Source: Candidatus Desulfovibrio intestinavium
Lineage (GTDB): Bacteria > Desulfobacterota > Desulfovibrionia > Desulfovibrionales > Desulfovibrionaceae
DNA length: 49,036 bases
Assembly: GCA_019118345.1 (NCBI GenBank)
Contig: DWZD01000044.1
Coordinates: 1 to 49,036, forward strand
Reading direction: 5' to 3'
Shown: positions 15,873 through 25,552 of the stretch, in pieces
Numbering within the stretch: position 1 is the stretch's first letter
How the letters are laid out: the number at the start of each line of letters is the position of its first letter
The notes under the pieces: generated by a model
Database searches by the model: none
What the model was told of the DNA's origin: nothing
What the model saw: the letters and a program-made list of their open reading frames with translations, nothing else
Made by a program: the position numbers and the translations under genes

Positions 15873-18356
15873 TCAATGCGCTGCCGCATGCAAGGCTCGG
15901 CTGTCGTTATTCTGGGCAAAACTGGCCAGCGTTCTGCCGTATTCCCGATTGACAAGCCCATCGAGTGCGACAAGCAAGCCTTGCGGGGAAACGGCATCAA
16001 CGAGCTGCGCGTGGGGATAGGCCTGCTTGCGTATTCTTTCAGCGGGCGCGCCCAGATCAAAGCAGATCAACGGTACGCCCATCTGCATGCATTCCTGCAC
16101 GGTATAACTGAATGTTTCCGGCCAGATGGAGAGAAAGATCACAGCGGCGATCCCCGCCTCGTTCAGCAGTTTCGGCAAATCTTCGCGAACATAGGGGCCA
16201 TGCCTGAGGGCGTTTGGGGGCAGTCCCTTCTCGGGGCAATAGCCGAAAATGTGGAGCTTTGCCCTGATGCCCCGCTGCGCGAGAAGGTCAAGCAGCTGTC
16301 CGGCCAGGCGTGAACCCTTGAGCGGTACAAAATTCCCGATAAATGCCAGTTGCAGGCAATCTCCCGGGACAGGACGGACAAACGGCCCCAAAAACGCCGC
16401 AAGCGGTTCGTGCTCCTGTACGCGCAAGCGGGAGGCGAGCGGATATACCCGGCAAATGATGGCGCGGGATGATTCCGAGAAGCAGGTCAGCCCGTCGCAG
16501 AGCTGGAAGAAGGATAGCCATGCGGCGCGCCAGATCGTGATATCCGTTTCTCCCGCAATGCGGTTGGCGTTGCGCGGCAGGCACGTGCGGCAGGTTTCGA
16601 GATGGGGAACGCCGCAATGGGCGTTGTCCGCATGAAGAAGAAAGAGGGACGGGCAAAGGGAGAGAAAATCGTGAAAGACATACTGCAGGACAAACCCCTG
16701 ACGGCGTTTCCTGTCCCGGAAAAAGGCGATGATCGAAAGAGGATCGGGATGGAAGGCGACATTGTTGATGAACACGCGGGCAACGGGAAGCACATGGAAA
16801 AAATCGTCCATATCTTCCAGACAATCCAGCTCCACGGGACGTTCCTCGGCAATGTGGCGGCAGGAAAGCGACCAGCGGCCATCCTGCGTATAGCGGAGCA
16901 GAAGGATGCGCCAGCCCTCACCGGTCAGGCGTTTTACCTGCCGTTCCCGGTAGGCGACGGCTCCGTTGCCCTCGGAATCAAGATCCACCAGCAGCAGGCA
17001 GCCCCTTCCGCCTGTCGCGAGATGCCAGGCGGCCAGCGTCCGGTATGCCCGCCAGGGATCCGCCAGAACATGCGCCGAAACCGACTGCATGGCACGCGGC
17101 CAGCGTTGCTTCAGGATATGCTGATGTTCGGCGACAAGGCGTTCCTTTTCAACACTGGAGAAACTGCCGCCGTGATCGTGGCGCACAAAGAGGTTGGGCA
17201 CGAGGACATTGAGCCAGCCCCGGCTTGCGGCGCGCATGCACCAGTCGCATTCCTCGCCGTAGCCGCGTCCGAAGGTTTCCTCGTCCAGCGGGCCGATCTC
17301 GTGCCAGCAGGCCATATTGACGGCCATGCAGAAGCCGACGCCGGAATGGATATGGCAGCGCGGCGTCGTGCGCGCGTCCAGATGGGAAAAGGCCTCGTCG
17401 TATTCCTCGAGCGTAAAGGGAGGGGGAATGTCGTTGTCCTGCCCCCGAATCGGAAAGCTGAAAAAAACCGCCGCATTGGAAAATGGCGTGGCAGAGGCGA
17501 TCTTGCCGCCGCCGTCAGCCTCGGGCGCGGCAAGCGGCGCGACAAGCCGGTGCAGCCAGCCAGACGGCACGACCGTATCCGTATTGAGCAGGACGGCAAA
17601 AGCGGTGTTCACCTGACGCATGGCGCGGTTGACCGTGGCGGTAAAGCCCATGTTCCGCTCGTTGCGCAGGATGGATGCCGTCGGTCTTTCCCGCAGGGCG
17701 CGTTCCAGATACGGCACAATCCGGGCGTCAGTGCTCTTGTCATCAATAAAGAGGAGATGGGCTTCCGGCGGGGTGTGGGCAAGCAGCGACGGCAGCAGGC
17801 GTTCAAGATGGTGCAGCCCGTTGTAGACCGGAATGACGATGCTGACGTCGGCGGCCCGAACAAGGGGACAAACCGGGGAACGCGCCCGCATGGCCAGCAC
17901 CTCGCTCAGGCGGAGGGGGGGACGCCAGTCGTCGGGCGAAAGCGCGGTTCCGGTATGCGGGTCAAGGACGCGCACCGCCGCCGTCAGTCCCGAGCGGCTG
18001 AGGTTGCGGCAGGCGTCAAGAAGGCCCGGCACAATGCCCCGGCAGAAATACATGCGTTGGGCCAGAACAAGCGGAACAAGAATGGCCCAGCGCAGCGGAC
18101 GCCACACCCGGGAAAGCAGCGGGAAAGATTCCGGGGCGGATTCCAGCAAGGCCAGTATCCGGCGTTTGCCGGACAGGGGGAGCGTTTTGCCCGCCAGACG
18201 GCGAAACGTCGCCCAGGGCAGCAGACAAAGCACAATGGCGATTTTCCCTCCGAGGCTGCAATGAGCGTCGCTTCCCCAGACATGTTTTCGCCAGAGGGCG
18301 CCACAGGCGGACAGGCGGTCTTTCAAAGAGGAAGGAGGGGAGGGGGCATGAGGCAT
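15873..18356 (-). CDS. Two-domain glycosyltransferase (GT2 then GT4-like)
   Basis: 827 residues from the ATG at 18356; an ATG at 18410 would add 18 residues, and neither has a strong ribosome site. Residues ~170-400 form a GT2/GT-A domain: VSIVIPVYNGLHHLERLLPS, FIDDKSTD and LLNTDTVVPSGWL give the nucleotide and metal-binding Asp residues, and GYGEECDWCMRA is the acceptor-side acidic motif. Residues ~500-800 resemble a GT-B (GT4) domain, with LAFIGNFVPLKGSRLAGQLLD and PETFSYTVQECMQMGVPLICFD, the usual sugar-nucleotide pocket. It probably adds two different sugars to a surface glycan. It lies 62 bases before rfbC in the polysaccharide operon. Confidence 0.88.
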   Translation of the reverse strand: MPHAPSPPSSLKDRLSACGALWRKHVWGSDAHCSLGGKIAIVLCLLPWATFRRLAGKTLPLSGKRRILALLESAPESFPLLSRVWRPLRWAILVPLVLAQRMYFCRGIVPGLLDACRNLSRSGLTAAVRVLDPHTGTALSPDDWRPPLRLSEVLAMRARSPVCPLVRAADVSIVIPVYNGLHHLERLLPSLLAHTPPEAHLLFIDDKSTDARIVPYLERALRERPTASILRNERNMGFTATVNRAMRQVNTAFAVLLNTDTVVPSGWLHRLVAPLAAPEADGGGKIASATPFSNAAVFFSFPIRGQDNDIPPPFTLEEYDEAFSHLDARTTPRCHIHSGVGFCMAVNMACWHEIGPLDEETFGRGYGEECDWCMRAASRGWLNVLVPNLFVRHDHGGSFSSVEKERLVAEHQHILKQRWPRAMQSVSAHVLADPWRAYRTLAAWHLATGGRGCLLLVDLDSEGNGAVAYRERQVKRLTGEGWRILLLRYTQDGRWSLSCRHIAEERPVELDCLEDMDDFFHVLPVARVFINNVAFHPDPLSIIAFFRDRKRRQGFVLQYVFHDFLSLCPSLFLLHADNAHCGVPHLETCRTCLPRNANRIAGETDITIWRAAWLSFFQLCDGLTCFSESSRAIICRVYPLASRLRVQEHEPLAAFLGPFVRPVPGDCLQLAFIGNFVPLKGSRLAGQLLDLLAQRGIRAKLHIFGYCPEKGLPPNALRHGPYVREDLPKLLNEAGIAAVIFLSIWPETFSYTVQECMQMGVPLICFDLGAPAERIRKQAYPHAQLVDAVSPQGLLVALDGLVNREYGRTLASFAQNNDSRALHAAAH

Positions 18357-18435
18357 GGCGTTTCTCACAAAATGCTGAAGGGCAAAGGGGGCATGTCTGA
18401 GGCAGGGCATCCGCAGCAAGCCGAGGCGTCGGGCG

Positions 18436-19365
18436 TCAGAGGGAAATTGCCGTCTTGCCGCCTCCGGATGCGGGATGCTGCCGGCGGATCCGACGCCACC
18501 ATGCCCCGATGCGGCGCAGAGGCGAGGTCATTTTCCAGGAAGTGGAAGCGATCATGGCCTCGACCATTGCCTTGTGCCGGAGAAACGCCTCGTTTAGCGC
18601 CTCGAGCCTCCGCTGTGCCTCCTCCATCTGTGCGCGCACGGCCCATGAATCCAGCGCATTGCCCTCCAGCAGGGCGAGCGGCAGGGCAGGCAGGGGGCCA
18701 GCTGCATTGGAGGCCAAGGCAATGACATAACAAGCTGCCGGAAGGTGCGCGGTCGGTAAGAGGACGTTCTCGTTCAGAGTCTTGCTGTCCCAGCAGGCAA
18801 GGGTTTCCGGTCGGCGCGGGCAGATGACCGAGGCAAAAAGTGTTTTTTGATCGTAGAATTCGCACTGGCGAAACTCTGCGGCCAGCAAATCCTGAAGTTC
18901 CTGCCGGTAGAGTTCTCGGACATGAAACGGATTGGGGCCGATCACATCTTCAAGGTGGGCCTTGTCGGGCGAGGAGAGCAGCAGCAGACCGTCCGGCCGC
19001 AGCACGCGCCGAAATTCGGCCAGCATTTGGGCCTGCTGGTCGTGGTGCTCGATGGTTTCAAAGCTGACGACCAGATCGACCGAAGCGTCGGGCAGAGGGA
19101 GGGCGGCGGCGCTTCCTTCGAGAAAGGAAAGATTGTGATGCGCATAGGTTGCGCGGGCATGGGTCACGGCGTCTGCAGACACATCCACGCCGATGACGGA
19201 ACGGGCGGTCCTCGCAAGCAGAGCGGAACCGTAACCCTCGCCGCTGGCGCAGTCCAGCACGTCGCGCCCCTCGGCCAGACCGACGGCCACGGCATAGCGC
19301 AGATAATGTTCGAGGGCGATTTCTCCGGCGATCTGGGGGCAGTAACGTTCGCCTGTGAACTCCAT
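18436..19365 (-). CDS. SAM-dependent methyltransferase with C-terminal coiled-coil
   Basis: 309 residues after GGAGG. Motif I is VLDCASGEGYGSALL, motif II IGVDVSADAV, and SFETIEHH with LRPDGLLLLSSP completes a Methyltransf_11-type fold. After about residue 210 an amphipathic helix (MEEAQRRLEALNEAFLRHKAM) resembles tails of methyltransferases in ABC-dependent O-antigen loci, where a capping methyltransferase and a coiled coil set chain length (WbdD-type). That comparison is functional analogy, not sequence identity. It starts 22 bases after wzt. Confidence 0.85.
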   Translation of the reverse strand: MEFTGERYCPQIAGEIALEHYLRYAVAVGLAEGRDVLDCASGEGYGSALLARTARSVIGVDVSADAVTHARATYAHHNLSFLEGSAAALPLPDASVDLVVSFETIEHHDQQAQMLAEFRRVLRPDGLLLLSSPDKAHLEDVIGPNPFHVRELYRQELQDLLAAEFRQCEFYDQKTLFASVICPRRPETLACWDSKTLNENVLLPTAHLPAACYVIALASNAAGPLPALPLALLEGNALDSWAVRAQMEEAQRRLEALNEAFLRHKAMVEAMIASTSWKMTSPLRRIGAWWRRIRRQHPASGGGKTAISL

Positions 19366-19387
19366 GAGCCGACCTCCGGGATGCTGC

Positions 19388-20743
19388 CTACGGATGGATG
19401 ATCCGTAGGGAAATGTCCTTCATGGGGATGCCCACCAGCCCCGTGGGCACGCTCGTGCTGACGGATTGCAGCACAAGGGCGTCATGCCGCCATTGATGCT
19501 GGATGTGATTTTCCTGCGAGCCTTCGGCCACGGCCACGCCGATGGTATATTCCCCGCGCTCGATAATGGGCATGCGAAAGGTGAAATCCGCCGTGAAAAA
19601 GCGGCCTGCCTCCACGAACAGCGGCGCATCCGCATAGCTCAGCCAGGTATTGTCGCCGAACAGCACCTGCCCCGTCCGATCCTTGAACTGAAAGCCGACA
19701 ATGGGGCTGTTGATGTCGGCAAGTGCGCGGCACCAGACGCGCAGGCAGACCATTTCCCCGCCCGTGATCCAGTTGAGGGGCCTGCCTGCCGCATCCAGCA
19801 GCGCCACCTGCTCGATGGCGACTTCACCCTTGCCGAAAAACGCGCCGTCGGCGTCAAAGCGGAACACGCGAATATCGTTGCGCAGCGGCGGGCAGGCAAG
19901 GAGATCGGCGCGCATGTCGCGAAAATCCTCCTCCCGCCAGTCCGGCAGGGGTGAGGCGGCATCCGCGGCAAGGGCCGTGGGCGCATGGCTCTCCCCCTGT
20001 GCGGCCTCGTAGATGTTTTTCAGGTATTCGTCGCAGACGGCCTTGGGGCTGTCGTCCATGACGACGCAGCCGCCTTCGAGGAGAATGGCCCGGTTGCACA
20101 GGCTCTTGACGGCGGCAATGTCGTGGCTGACGAAGATCAGGGTATGATCCGCCATGAAGCGCCGCAGAAAGCGCATGCACTTCTGGGTAAAGAAGGCGTC
20201 GCCCACGGCAAGGGCTTCGTCGATGACCAGCACATCCGCGTCCACATGGGCAATGACGGAAAAGGCCAAGCGGACGACCATGCCGCTGGAATAGCTCTTG
20301 ACGGGTTGGTCGATAAATTCCCCGATGTCGGCAAAGGCCACGATATCCTCATAACGGGCTTCGATTTCTTCAGGGGTGAGGCCGAGAATGGCGGCATTGA
20401 GCCAGACGTTTTCCCTGCCGGTGAATTCGGGATTGAATCCGCTGCCCAGTTCCAGCAGGGCGGCCACCCGTCCGCAGGTGCGCACGCTGCCCGAGGAGGG
20501 GGCAAGCGTGCCGCAGATGATTTGCAGCAGGGTGCTCTTGCCCGCGCCGTTGCGACCGAGGATGCCGACGCACTCCCCCCGGCGCACGGTAAAACTGACG
20601 TCCCTGAGTGCCCAGTACGGGCGATAGAAGCGGCGCCGCCCGCGAAAGAGCATCTGCCAGAGCCGGTGGGAAGGCTTGGCGTAGATCTCGAAATATTTGG
20701 AGACGGCATCCACCTGAATGGCGGTCGAGGGGTCACAGCACAT
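19388..20743 (-). CDS. wzt: O-antigen ABC exporter ATP-binding protein Wzt with C-terminal glycan-binding domain
   Basis: 451 residues from the ATG at 20743, overlapping the end of wzm by 11 bases. The nucleotide-binding domain has Walker A GRNGAGKST (63-71), the YSSGM signature, Walker B VLVIDEALAVGD and switch His in FVSHD. This is the YSSGM variant of teichoic-acid/polysaccharide exporters. From about residue 290 a beta-sandwich Wzt_C domain follows, which in E. coli O8/O9a binds the modified non-reducing end of the finished polymer. Its presence implies that the glycan is end-capped, consistent with the adjacent methyltransferase. Confidence 0.95.
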   Translation of the reverse strand: MCCDPSTAIQVDAVSKYFEIYAKPSHRLWQMLFRGRRRFYRPYWALRDVSFTVRRGECVGILGRNGAGKSTLLQIICGTLAPSSGSVRTCGRVAALLELGSGFNPEFTGRENVWLNAAILGLTPEEIEARYEDIVAFADIGEFIDQPVKSYSSGMVVRLAFSVIAHVDADVLVIDEALAVGDAFFTQKCMRFLRRFMADHTLIFVSHDIAAVKSLCNRAILLEGGCVVMDDSPKAVCDEYLKNIYEAAQGESHAPTALAADAASPLPDWREEDFRDMRADLLACPPLRNDIRVFRFDADGAFFGKGEVAIEQVALLDAAGRPLNWITGGEMVCLRVWCRALADINSPIVGFQFKDRTGQVLFGDNTWLSYADAPLFVEAGRFFTADFTFRMPIIERGEYTIGVAVAEGSQENHIQHQWRHDALVLQSVSTSVPTGLVGIPMKDISLRIIHP

Positions 20744-21563
20744 CGGCAAAGCCCTTTTTCATCTTGGCAAAGCAGCAGAAACCCAACTGGAATATCAGCA
20801 GGCAAACCGCCAGCAGCACAAGGCAAACCGTGTAATCCGGCTGCATGCCGTAGAGGAAGAGCTTGCGGCTTTCTTCCACAATGGGGGTCAGCGGATTGAG
20901 CAGGAGAAGAATGCGGAGTTTTTCGGGGACAAGAGCGACAGGGTAGAAGATGGGCGTCATGAAAAAGAGAATCTGCACGCCCACGGCCACAAGCTGCGGC
21001 ACATCGCGCAGATAGACGCCGAAGGCCGAGACGATGCAGGCCAGCCCGGCGGAAAGCAGCAGCAGGGGCAGCAGGGTCAGCGGCAGCAGCAGCATGGTCC
21101 AGCCCGGCACGCCAAGAAAGCAGAATACGCCCACGGACAGCAGGAAAAACCAGGCCAGCCCGAAAAAAAAGGCCGTGCAGACCGTCAGCAGGGGCAGGAG
21201 CTCCAGCGGAAAAATCACTTTCTTGACCAGATTGGTCTGCTGCACGATCAGGTTGCCCGCCATATTGAGGCTTTCCGCAAAGATGCTGAACATGGTCATG
21301 CCGCAGAACATGATCAGCGGGAAGGCCGCGCGATTGTCGTCCAGCGTATCAATGCCCCAGCGGGCCTTGAAGATGATGCCGAAAACGAAGGTATACACCG
21401 TGAGCATCATCAGCGGATGGGCGAAACACCAGATGATGCCCAGCACGGAACCGCGATAGCGGGCGACAATATTGCGCCTGAGCATCTGGAAGAACAGGCC
21501 CCGATGCCGCCAGATCAGGCGGGGGGCGCGCGTGAAATCAAGCAGGTACAGCAGCGCGTTCAT
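20733..21563 (-). CDS. wzm: O-antigen ABC exporter permease Wzm
   Basis: 276 residues, GGAGG before the ATG, which overlaps the previous stop by four bases. Six hydrophobic helices of the ABC2_membrane type; the N-terminal motif RRNIVARYRGSVLGIIWCFAHPL is diagnostic for polysaccharide and teichoic acid permeases (Wzm, KpsM, TagG). With Wzt it moves undecaprenyl-linked glycan across the inner membrane. Confidence 0.95.
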   Translation of the reverse strand: MNALLYLLDFTRAPRLIWRHRGLFFQMLRRNIVARYRGSVLGIIWCFAHPLMMLTVYTFVFGIIFKARWGIDTLDDNRAAFPLIMFCGMTMFSIFAESLNMAGNLIVQQTNLVKKVIFPLELLPLLTVCTAFFFGLAWFFLLSVGVFCFLGVPGWTMLLLPLTLLPLLLLSAGLACIVSAFGVYLRDVPQLVAVGVQILFFMTPIFYPVALVPEKLRILLLLNPLTPIVEESRKLFLYGMQPDYTVCLVLLAVCLLIFQLGFCCFAKMKKGFADVL

Positions 21564-24562
21564 GCGTCCTCCGGCGCGGCATCGCCCTCATGCGGGGGCA
21601 GGTCAAGACGGTAACAGCCTGTTTCATAGCCGTTGTGGCGGGCAAGCGGCATCGGGATGCGCTCCAGCGCATGGGCAAGGGTGCCGCCCACGCCGATGGG
21701 TTCGGCCGGAAAATCCTCAGGCGCAAGTTCAAGGGTGAAAAGCTGGCGCAGGGCCTCGGGACGGTACCAATACATGGTGCCCGCCGAAAAGCAGAGATCG
21801 GCGCGGCAGAGTTCGGCGGGCGCGCCGAGGCGGCGCAGCAGGCTTTCGGCTGCGGCGATTTCCCCCTCATGCCCGGCCGGGGAAATGCCTGCGTGGCGCA
21901 TGCTTTCCAGTAATTCCGGGAAAATGGGCGGAAAGACGCAGCCGAGCCGGGGCCGAGCGGCAAAGTATTCCAGAATGTCGCAGACGGCCACGGGATGGAG
22001 CAGATGATGCAGGAGGTAGCGCCGCCAGCGGTCGCCAAAGGCAACATGCGGGGATTCCTTGCCATGCACATGGCAGAAGAAATCATATTGCGCGTGAAAG
22101 GGCCGCAGGCTGATGAGCCAGGGGGCCACGTCCCGGCCGCGGTTTTCCACCGGCAGCACGCGTACGTCCCGGACGGCGGGCAAAAGAGCCGGGGCAAGGA
22201 GCCGCCGCGCCGCATCGGCGGCCCGGGCGTCCGTGAGGGTCAGAAAGAGATCGAAGGGCACGGGAAAACGCCGGAGCAGGCGCAAAAATTCGTCGAGCAG
22301 GGCAACATTGTGCAAATGCACATGCAGGCCCACGGGCCGGGTGCGTCGTGGCGCGTGCGCCAGGGGCGCAAGGCGCAGGGTCGGTTCCGCAAAGCCGGTT
22401 CCGGCAAACGTATCCGAGCGGCTGATGCGATCATCCATCTTTTTTTGCAAGGACGGCTGATCGTCGCAGTAGACCGGATCGGGGAAGACAATGTCCCGCA
22501 GCAGGCGCTCATTGAGGCAGGGGGAGTGAAAGAGCAGGCGTTCCAGCAGGGGCAGAAAGGCGTCGCCCTCCGGCAGGGCAGGGGGGGGAGCCGCTTCGGC
22601 AACGCTGTCGCAAAAGGCGTCGGCGTAGTCGCAACAGGCGGTTTCCAGATCTTGCAGGGCTTCCTTCAGCGCGGGCGGCAGGTTCACGTCCTCGTAAACA
22701 GGGCTGCCGTCCTCCGCAAAATCGATGACGCCCCCCTGCGCCGGGGAAAAAAGTTCTTCCAGCAGAAGGCGCAAATGATAGCCCTCATGCAGCCAGCAGT
22801 GCGTGCGGGAACCGAGGCGGCGATCCCGTGCGGCATTTTCCGGCTCGGCCCAGAAATAGAACTTGTCCACGATCTTGCCCGTGGCCGCGTGCAGGGCCTC
22901 GCCGATGCTGCCGGAATAGCCGAGGTCAAAGACAAGCACGCGCTGGCCCTCGTCGGCAAAAAGGGGCTGATAGTAGCGGCGGATGCGCTCCCGCCGCTGG
23001 TGCAGCAGGGCATTGATCAGGGCCGCATGCGGGCGCAGGGCGGCAAGGCAGTGCTGCTTGTTGGGCAGGAAGGGCAGATCGAGATCCGCATCCCCGATCA
23101 GGGCAAGGAGGCCCTGCGCCTGCGGGGAATCATCCAGATAGGCCGTCAGGACATGGCGCAGGGTATGACTCTCCGGCCGGGCGAGCATGCGGATGCCCTC
23201 GAGGCAGGTGAGGAAATCCTTGTAAAGAAAGGGGTGGTAGGCACGGCGGCCCGCTGCGAAGTAGACGGCGGGCAGGCCGCCGAGACGCCGCCGCACCCGC
23301 TCGTAGACCCGGAAGGGCAGCCAGCCGTCGCGGGCGGCGAAATACAGGCGGCCGTAGGTGCGCGCAAGCTCCTTGTCCGTGGCCAGCCGCACGGCGAGAG
23401 CGGTGAGCAGGGGGGCAAGGAGCAGGCTCCCGGCCTCCTTCAGCGAGGAAAAGCGGGCCATATTGCGCGAAAAATCCGCCTGACCGCCATACAGGCGGTT
23501 GAGCGCAAGGGCAAGATAGGGGCTTGTGCGGGGTTCCGTCAGGTACGCGGCCGCGACGGTCTGCCGCCAGAGTTCCGGCGTGGGGCTGGCAAGGGCCTGC
23601 ACCGAGGGCAGCCAGAGGGCGCAGAGGCCGCGCGATAGCGGCTGATCCACGTCGCTGCGGCGGTTGTCGCCCAGGTGCAGGATCTCGCCGGGGGCGCAGC
23701 CCTCGGCGGCGGCCACCCGATCATACAGGCTGCCGTCGCTCTTGCGCGCCCCCTGTTCGCAGGAAACGTAGAGGGCATCGACGGGCATGCCGTTTTCCCG
23801 CAGCACGTCGCGCAAAAACCATGCGGGCAGGTACATGTCCGAAATGGCAATGACCCGTTTGCCCAGACCGCGCGCCGCGTCATAGAGGGCGCGGGCGGCG
23901 GGGCGGGCGCACAGCACGGCGCGTTCGCAGCGCAGTTCCGCCTCCCGCAGGGCGACAAGAGTTTCGGGCGGCAGGCCGTGGCGGCGGGCCATGTGGGCAT
24001 AGATCTGATCCAGCGTGGGATTGGGCAGCCCCAGTTCCGCTTCCGCCGGGGCGCGCATGCGCTGGAAACGGATGCCGTAGCGGGCATCCGCCGTGGCCGC
24101 CATCGCCTGAAAGACATCCTGCGGCCGCAGAACATTGCGCACAAGCAGGGTGTCGAATATGTCAAAGCTGATGACGCGCAGGGCCGGATCGGCCATGAGG
24201 GCCGCCAGTTCCTCAGGCGTGGACAGGGGGAGGCGGTTTTCCCGCCAGCAGCGGCCGGCGTCCTCCCGGCTGCCCGTCAGGGCCGCGCCGTGACGGCGCA
24301 CCGTGTGCAGGACATGGCGCAGACCCGCGCGACATCCCCGGGCGGCCAGCATCTCCTGCGCCATGCGCAGGGGGTAATAACAGAGCAGGCGGACGGGCAG
24401 GGCGTCCCCCCGATGGATGCGGGCCGGGCCGTTCCGCAGCGTTTGGCGAAAAAGAAGATGAGGCCCGCCGTCCCGCCAGGCCTTGCGCCAGCGCCCGAAG
24501 GAGCCGTACACGCGGAAGGAGGCAGGCAGGAGGAGCAGTGCGGCAAGATAGCGATGCAACAT
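21560..24562 (-). CDS. HAD-like domain fused to an RgpF-type rhamnan synthesis domain
   Basis: 1,000 residues. Around residue 130 a HAD-superfamily motif I appears (ISFDIFDTLL, nucleophile Asp134) with KRVIAISDMYLP as motif II and HLGDNRRSDV as motif IV. Residues ~740-985 match RgpF (HVHLHNVALLDEFLRLLRRFP, VENRGRDVAPWL, VHGKESPH), a family of large glycosyltransferase-associated proteins of rhamnan synthesis. The long middle part is rich in Tyr and Trp and probably alpha-helical; I cannot name it. This HAD + RgpF combination is known in bacterial O-antigen clusters and, with rfbC, points to a rhamnose-containing glycan. It couples to wzm by a four-base overlap. Confidence 0.85.
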   Translation of the reverse strand: MLHRYLAALLLLPASFRVYGSFGRWRKAWRDGGPHLLFRQTLRNGPARIHRGDALPVRLLCYYPLRMAQEMLAARGCRAGLRHVLHTVRRHGAALTGSREDAGRCWRENRLPLSTPEELAALMADPALRVISFDIFDTLLVRNVLRPQDVFQAMAATADARYGIRFQRMRAPAEAELGLPNPTLDQIYAHMARRHGLPPETLVALREAELRCERAVLCARPAARALYDAARGLGKRVIAISDMYLPAWFLRDVLRENGMPVDALYVSCEQGARKSDGSLYDRVAAAEGCAPGEILHLGDNRRSDVDQPLSRGLCALWLPSVQALASPTPELWRQTVAAAYLTEPRTSPYLALALNRLYGGQADFSRNMARFSSLKEAGSLLLAPLLTALAVRLATDKELARTYGRLYFAARDGWLPFRVYERVRRRLGGLPAVYFAAGRRAYHPFLYKDFLTCLEGIRMLARPESHTLRHVLTAYLDDSPQAQGLLALIGDADLDLPFLPNKQHCLAALRPHAALINALLHQRRERIRRYYQPLFADEGQRVLVFDLGYSGSIGEALHAATGKIVDKFYFWAEPENAARDRRLGSRTHCWLHEGYHLRLLLEELFSPAQGGVIDFAEDGSPVYEDVNLPPALKEALQDLETACCDYADAFCDSVAEAAPPPALPEGDAFLPLLERLLFHSPCLNERLLRDIVFPDPVYCDDQPSLQKKMDDRISRSDTFAGTGFAEPTLRLAPLAHAPRRTRPVGLHVHLHNVALLDEFLRLLRRFPVPFDLFLTLTDARAADAARRLLAPALLPAVRDVRVLPVENRGRDVAPWLISLRPFHAQYDFFCHVHGKESPHVAFGDRWRRYLLHHLLHPVAVCDILEYFAARPRLGCVFPPIFPELLESMRHAGISPAGHEGEIAAAESLLRRLGAPAELCRADLCFSAGTMYWYRPEALRQLFTLELAPEDFPAEPIGVGGTLAHALERIPMPLARHNGYETGCYRLDLPPHEGDAAPEDA

Positions 24563-24577
24563 TGTTCTGAAACCCGA

Positions 24578-25552
24578 TCAGGCCTGCCGGCTCCTGGCCT
24601 TGTGACCCGGCGGCAGGGGCACGGAAGTTTCCTCGCGCGGTCTGCGGGTCGGGCGCAGGCGCTCCCGCAGCATGTGCAGGACGCGGCGCGGGCCAGAGCG
24701 GAAAAGGGGCAGGGCGAGCCGTACCCCGATCCGCAGTGTGGAAGGAAGACAGAGAAAAATGGCCCAGCCCCAGTGCAGGCGGCGCAGGAGCGTCCGCAGG
24801 TGAATGCGCCGCTGGGCGCGGCCCATGCGGGCGTAATCCGCCAGATAGACGCCGGGGGAAATGGCGCGGTGCAGGCTGGTTCCGTGCTGCCGCCAGCCGG
24901 TGAGGGCGCGGGGGACATAGGCGAAACGCGCCTGCGCGGCGGCCTGCGTCCACAGCCACCAGTCGAGCCAGTGGGGGACGGGCGGCTGCAGGGAAAGCCC
25001 GCGCAGCAGCGGGGCGGCAATCATGGCGCAGGAGAAGGTGGGAATGCGGTTTTCCAGCAGGAAGGCGGTCTGCGCCGTATAGGCGTCGCGCCCGTCATGG
25101 CTGCGCGCGGCGTGCCAGCGCATGACGCGCGGCACATAGCCGAGATACCAGCTCACGGCGGCTCCGGGCATGAAAAGGGGAAAAATGTCGTTCAGCACGA
25201 TGTCCGCGCCGGTGCGCCGCACGGTTTCCACGCGCTCGCGCAGGCAGTCCGCATGCCAGATGTCGTCCGATTCCAGAAATGCAACATACTCGCCCCGGCA
25301 ATGGGCAAGGCCCAGCCGCATGGTGGCCGCCAGCCCGTGATTGCCGCCGTCGGCATGGGTGAGGACGCGCACGCGCCCGTCGCGCAGGGCCACGGCCCGG
25401 GCAAGGGCAAGGGAATGATCCGTGGAGCCGTCGTCCACCACGATCAACTCGAATTGCGCGTAGGACTGGGCAAGCACGCTGTCCAGCGCCTTTCCCAGAT
25501 AGTGGGCGTAATTGTAGCTGCTGACCAGCACGCTGACGAACGGTTGCGACAT
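24578..25552 (-). CDS. Family 2 glycosyltransferase
   Basis: 324 residues after GAGG. GT-A fold motifs are clear: VSVLVSSYNYAHYLGKALDSVL, IVVDDGSTDHS, and AFLESDDIW, the DxD-type metal site. The C-terminal ~110 residues are basic and amphipathic, probably membrane-associating. First gene of the minus-strand polysaccharide operon; the donor and acceptor sugars cannot be read from sequence. Confidence 0.9.
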   Translation of the reverse strand: MSQPFVSVLVSSYNYAHYLGKALDSVLAQSYAQFELIVVDDGSTDHSLALARAVALRDGRVRVLTHADGGNHGLAATMRLGLAHCRGEYVAFLESDDIWHADCLRERVETVRRTGADIVLNDIFPLFMPGAAVSWYLGYVPRVMRWHAARSHDGRDAYTAQTAFLLENRIPTFSCAMIAAPLLRGLSLQPPVPHWLDWWLWTQAAAQARFAYVPRALTGWRQHGTSLHRAISPGVYLADYARMGRAQRRIHLRTLLRRLHWGWAIFLCLPSTLRIGVRLALPLFRSGPRRVLHMLRERLRPTRRPREETSVPLPPGHKARSRQA

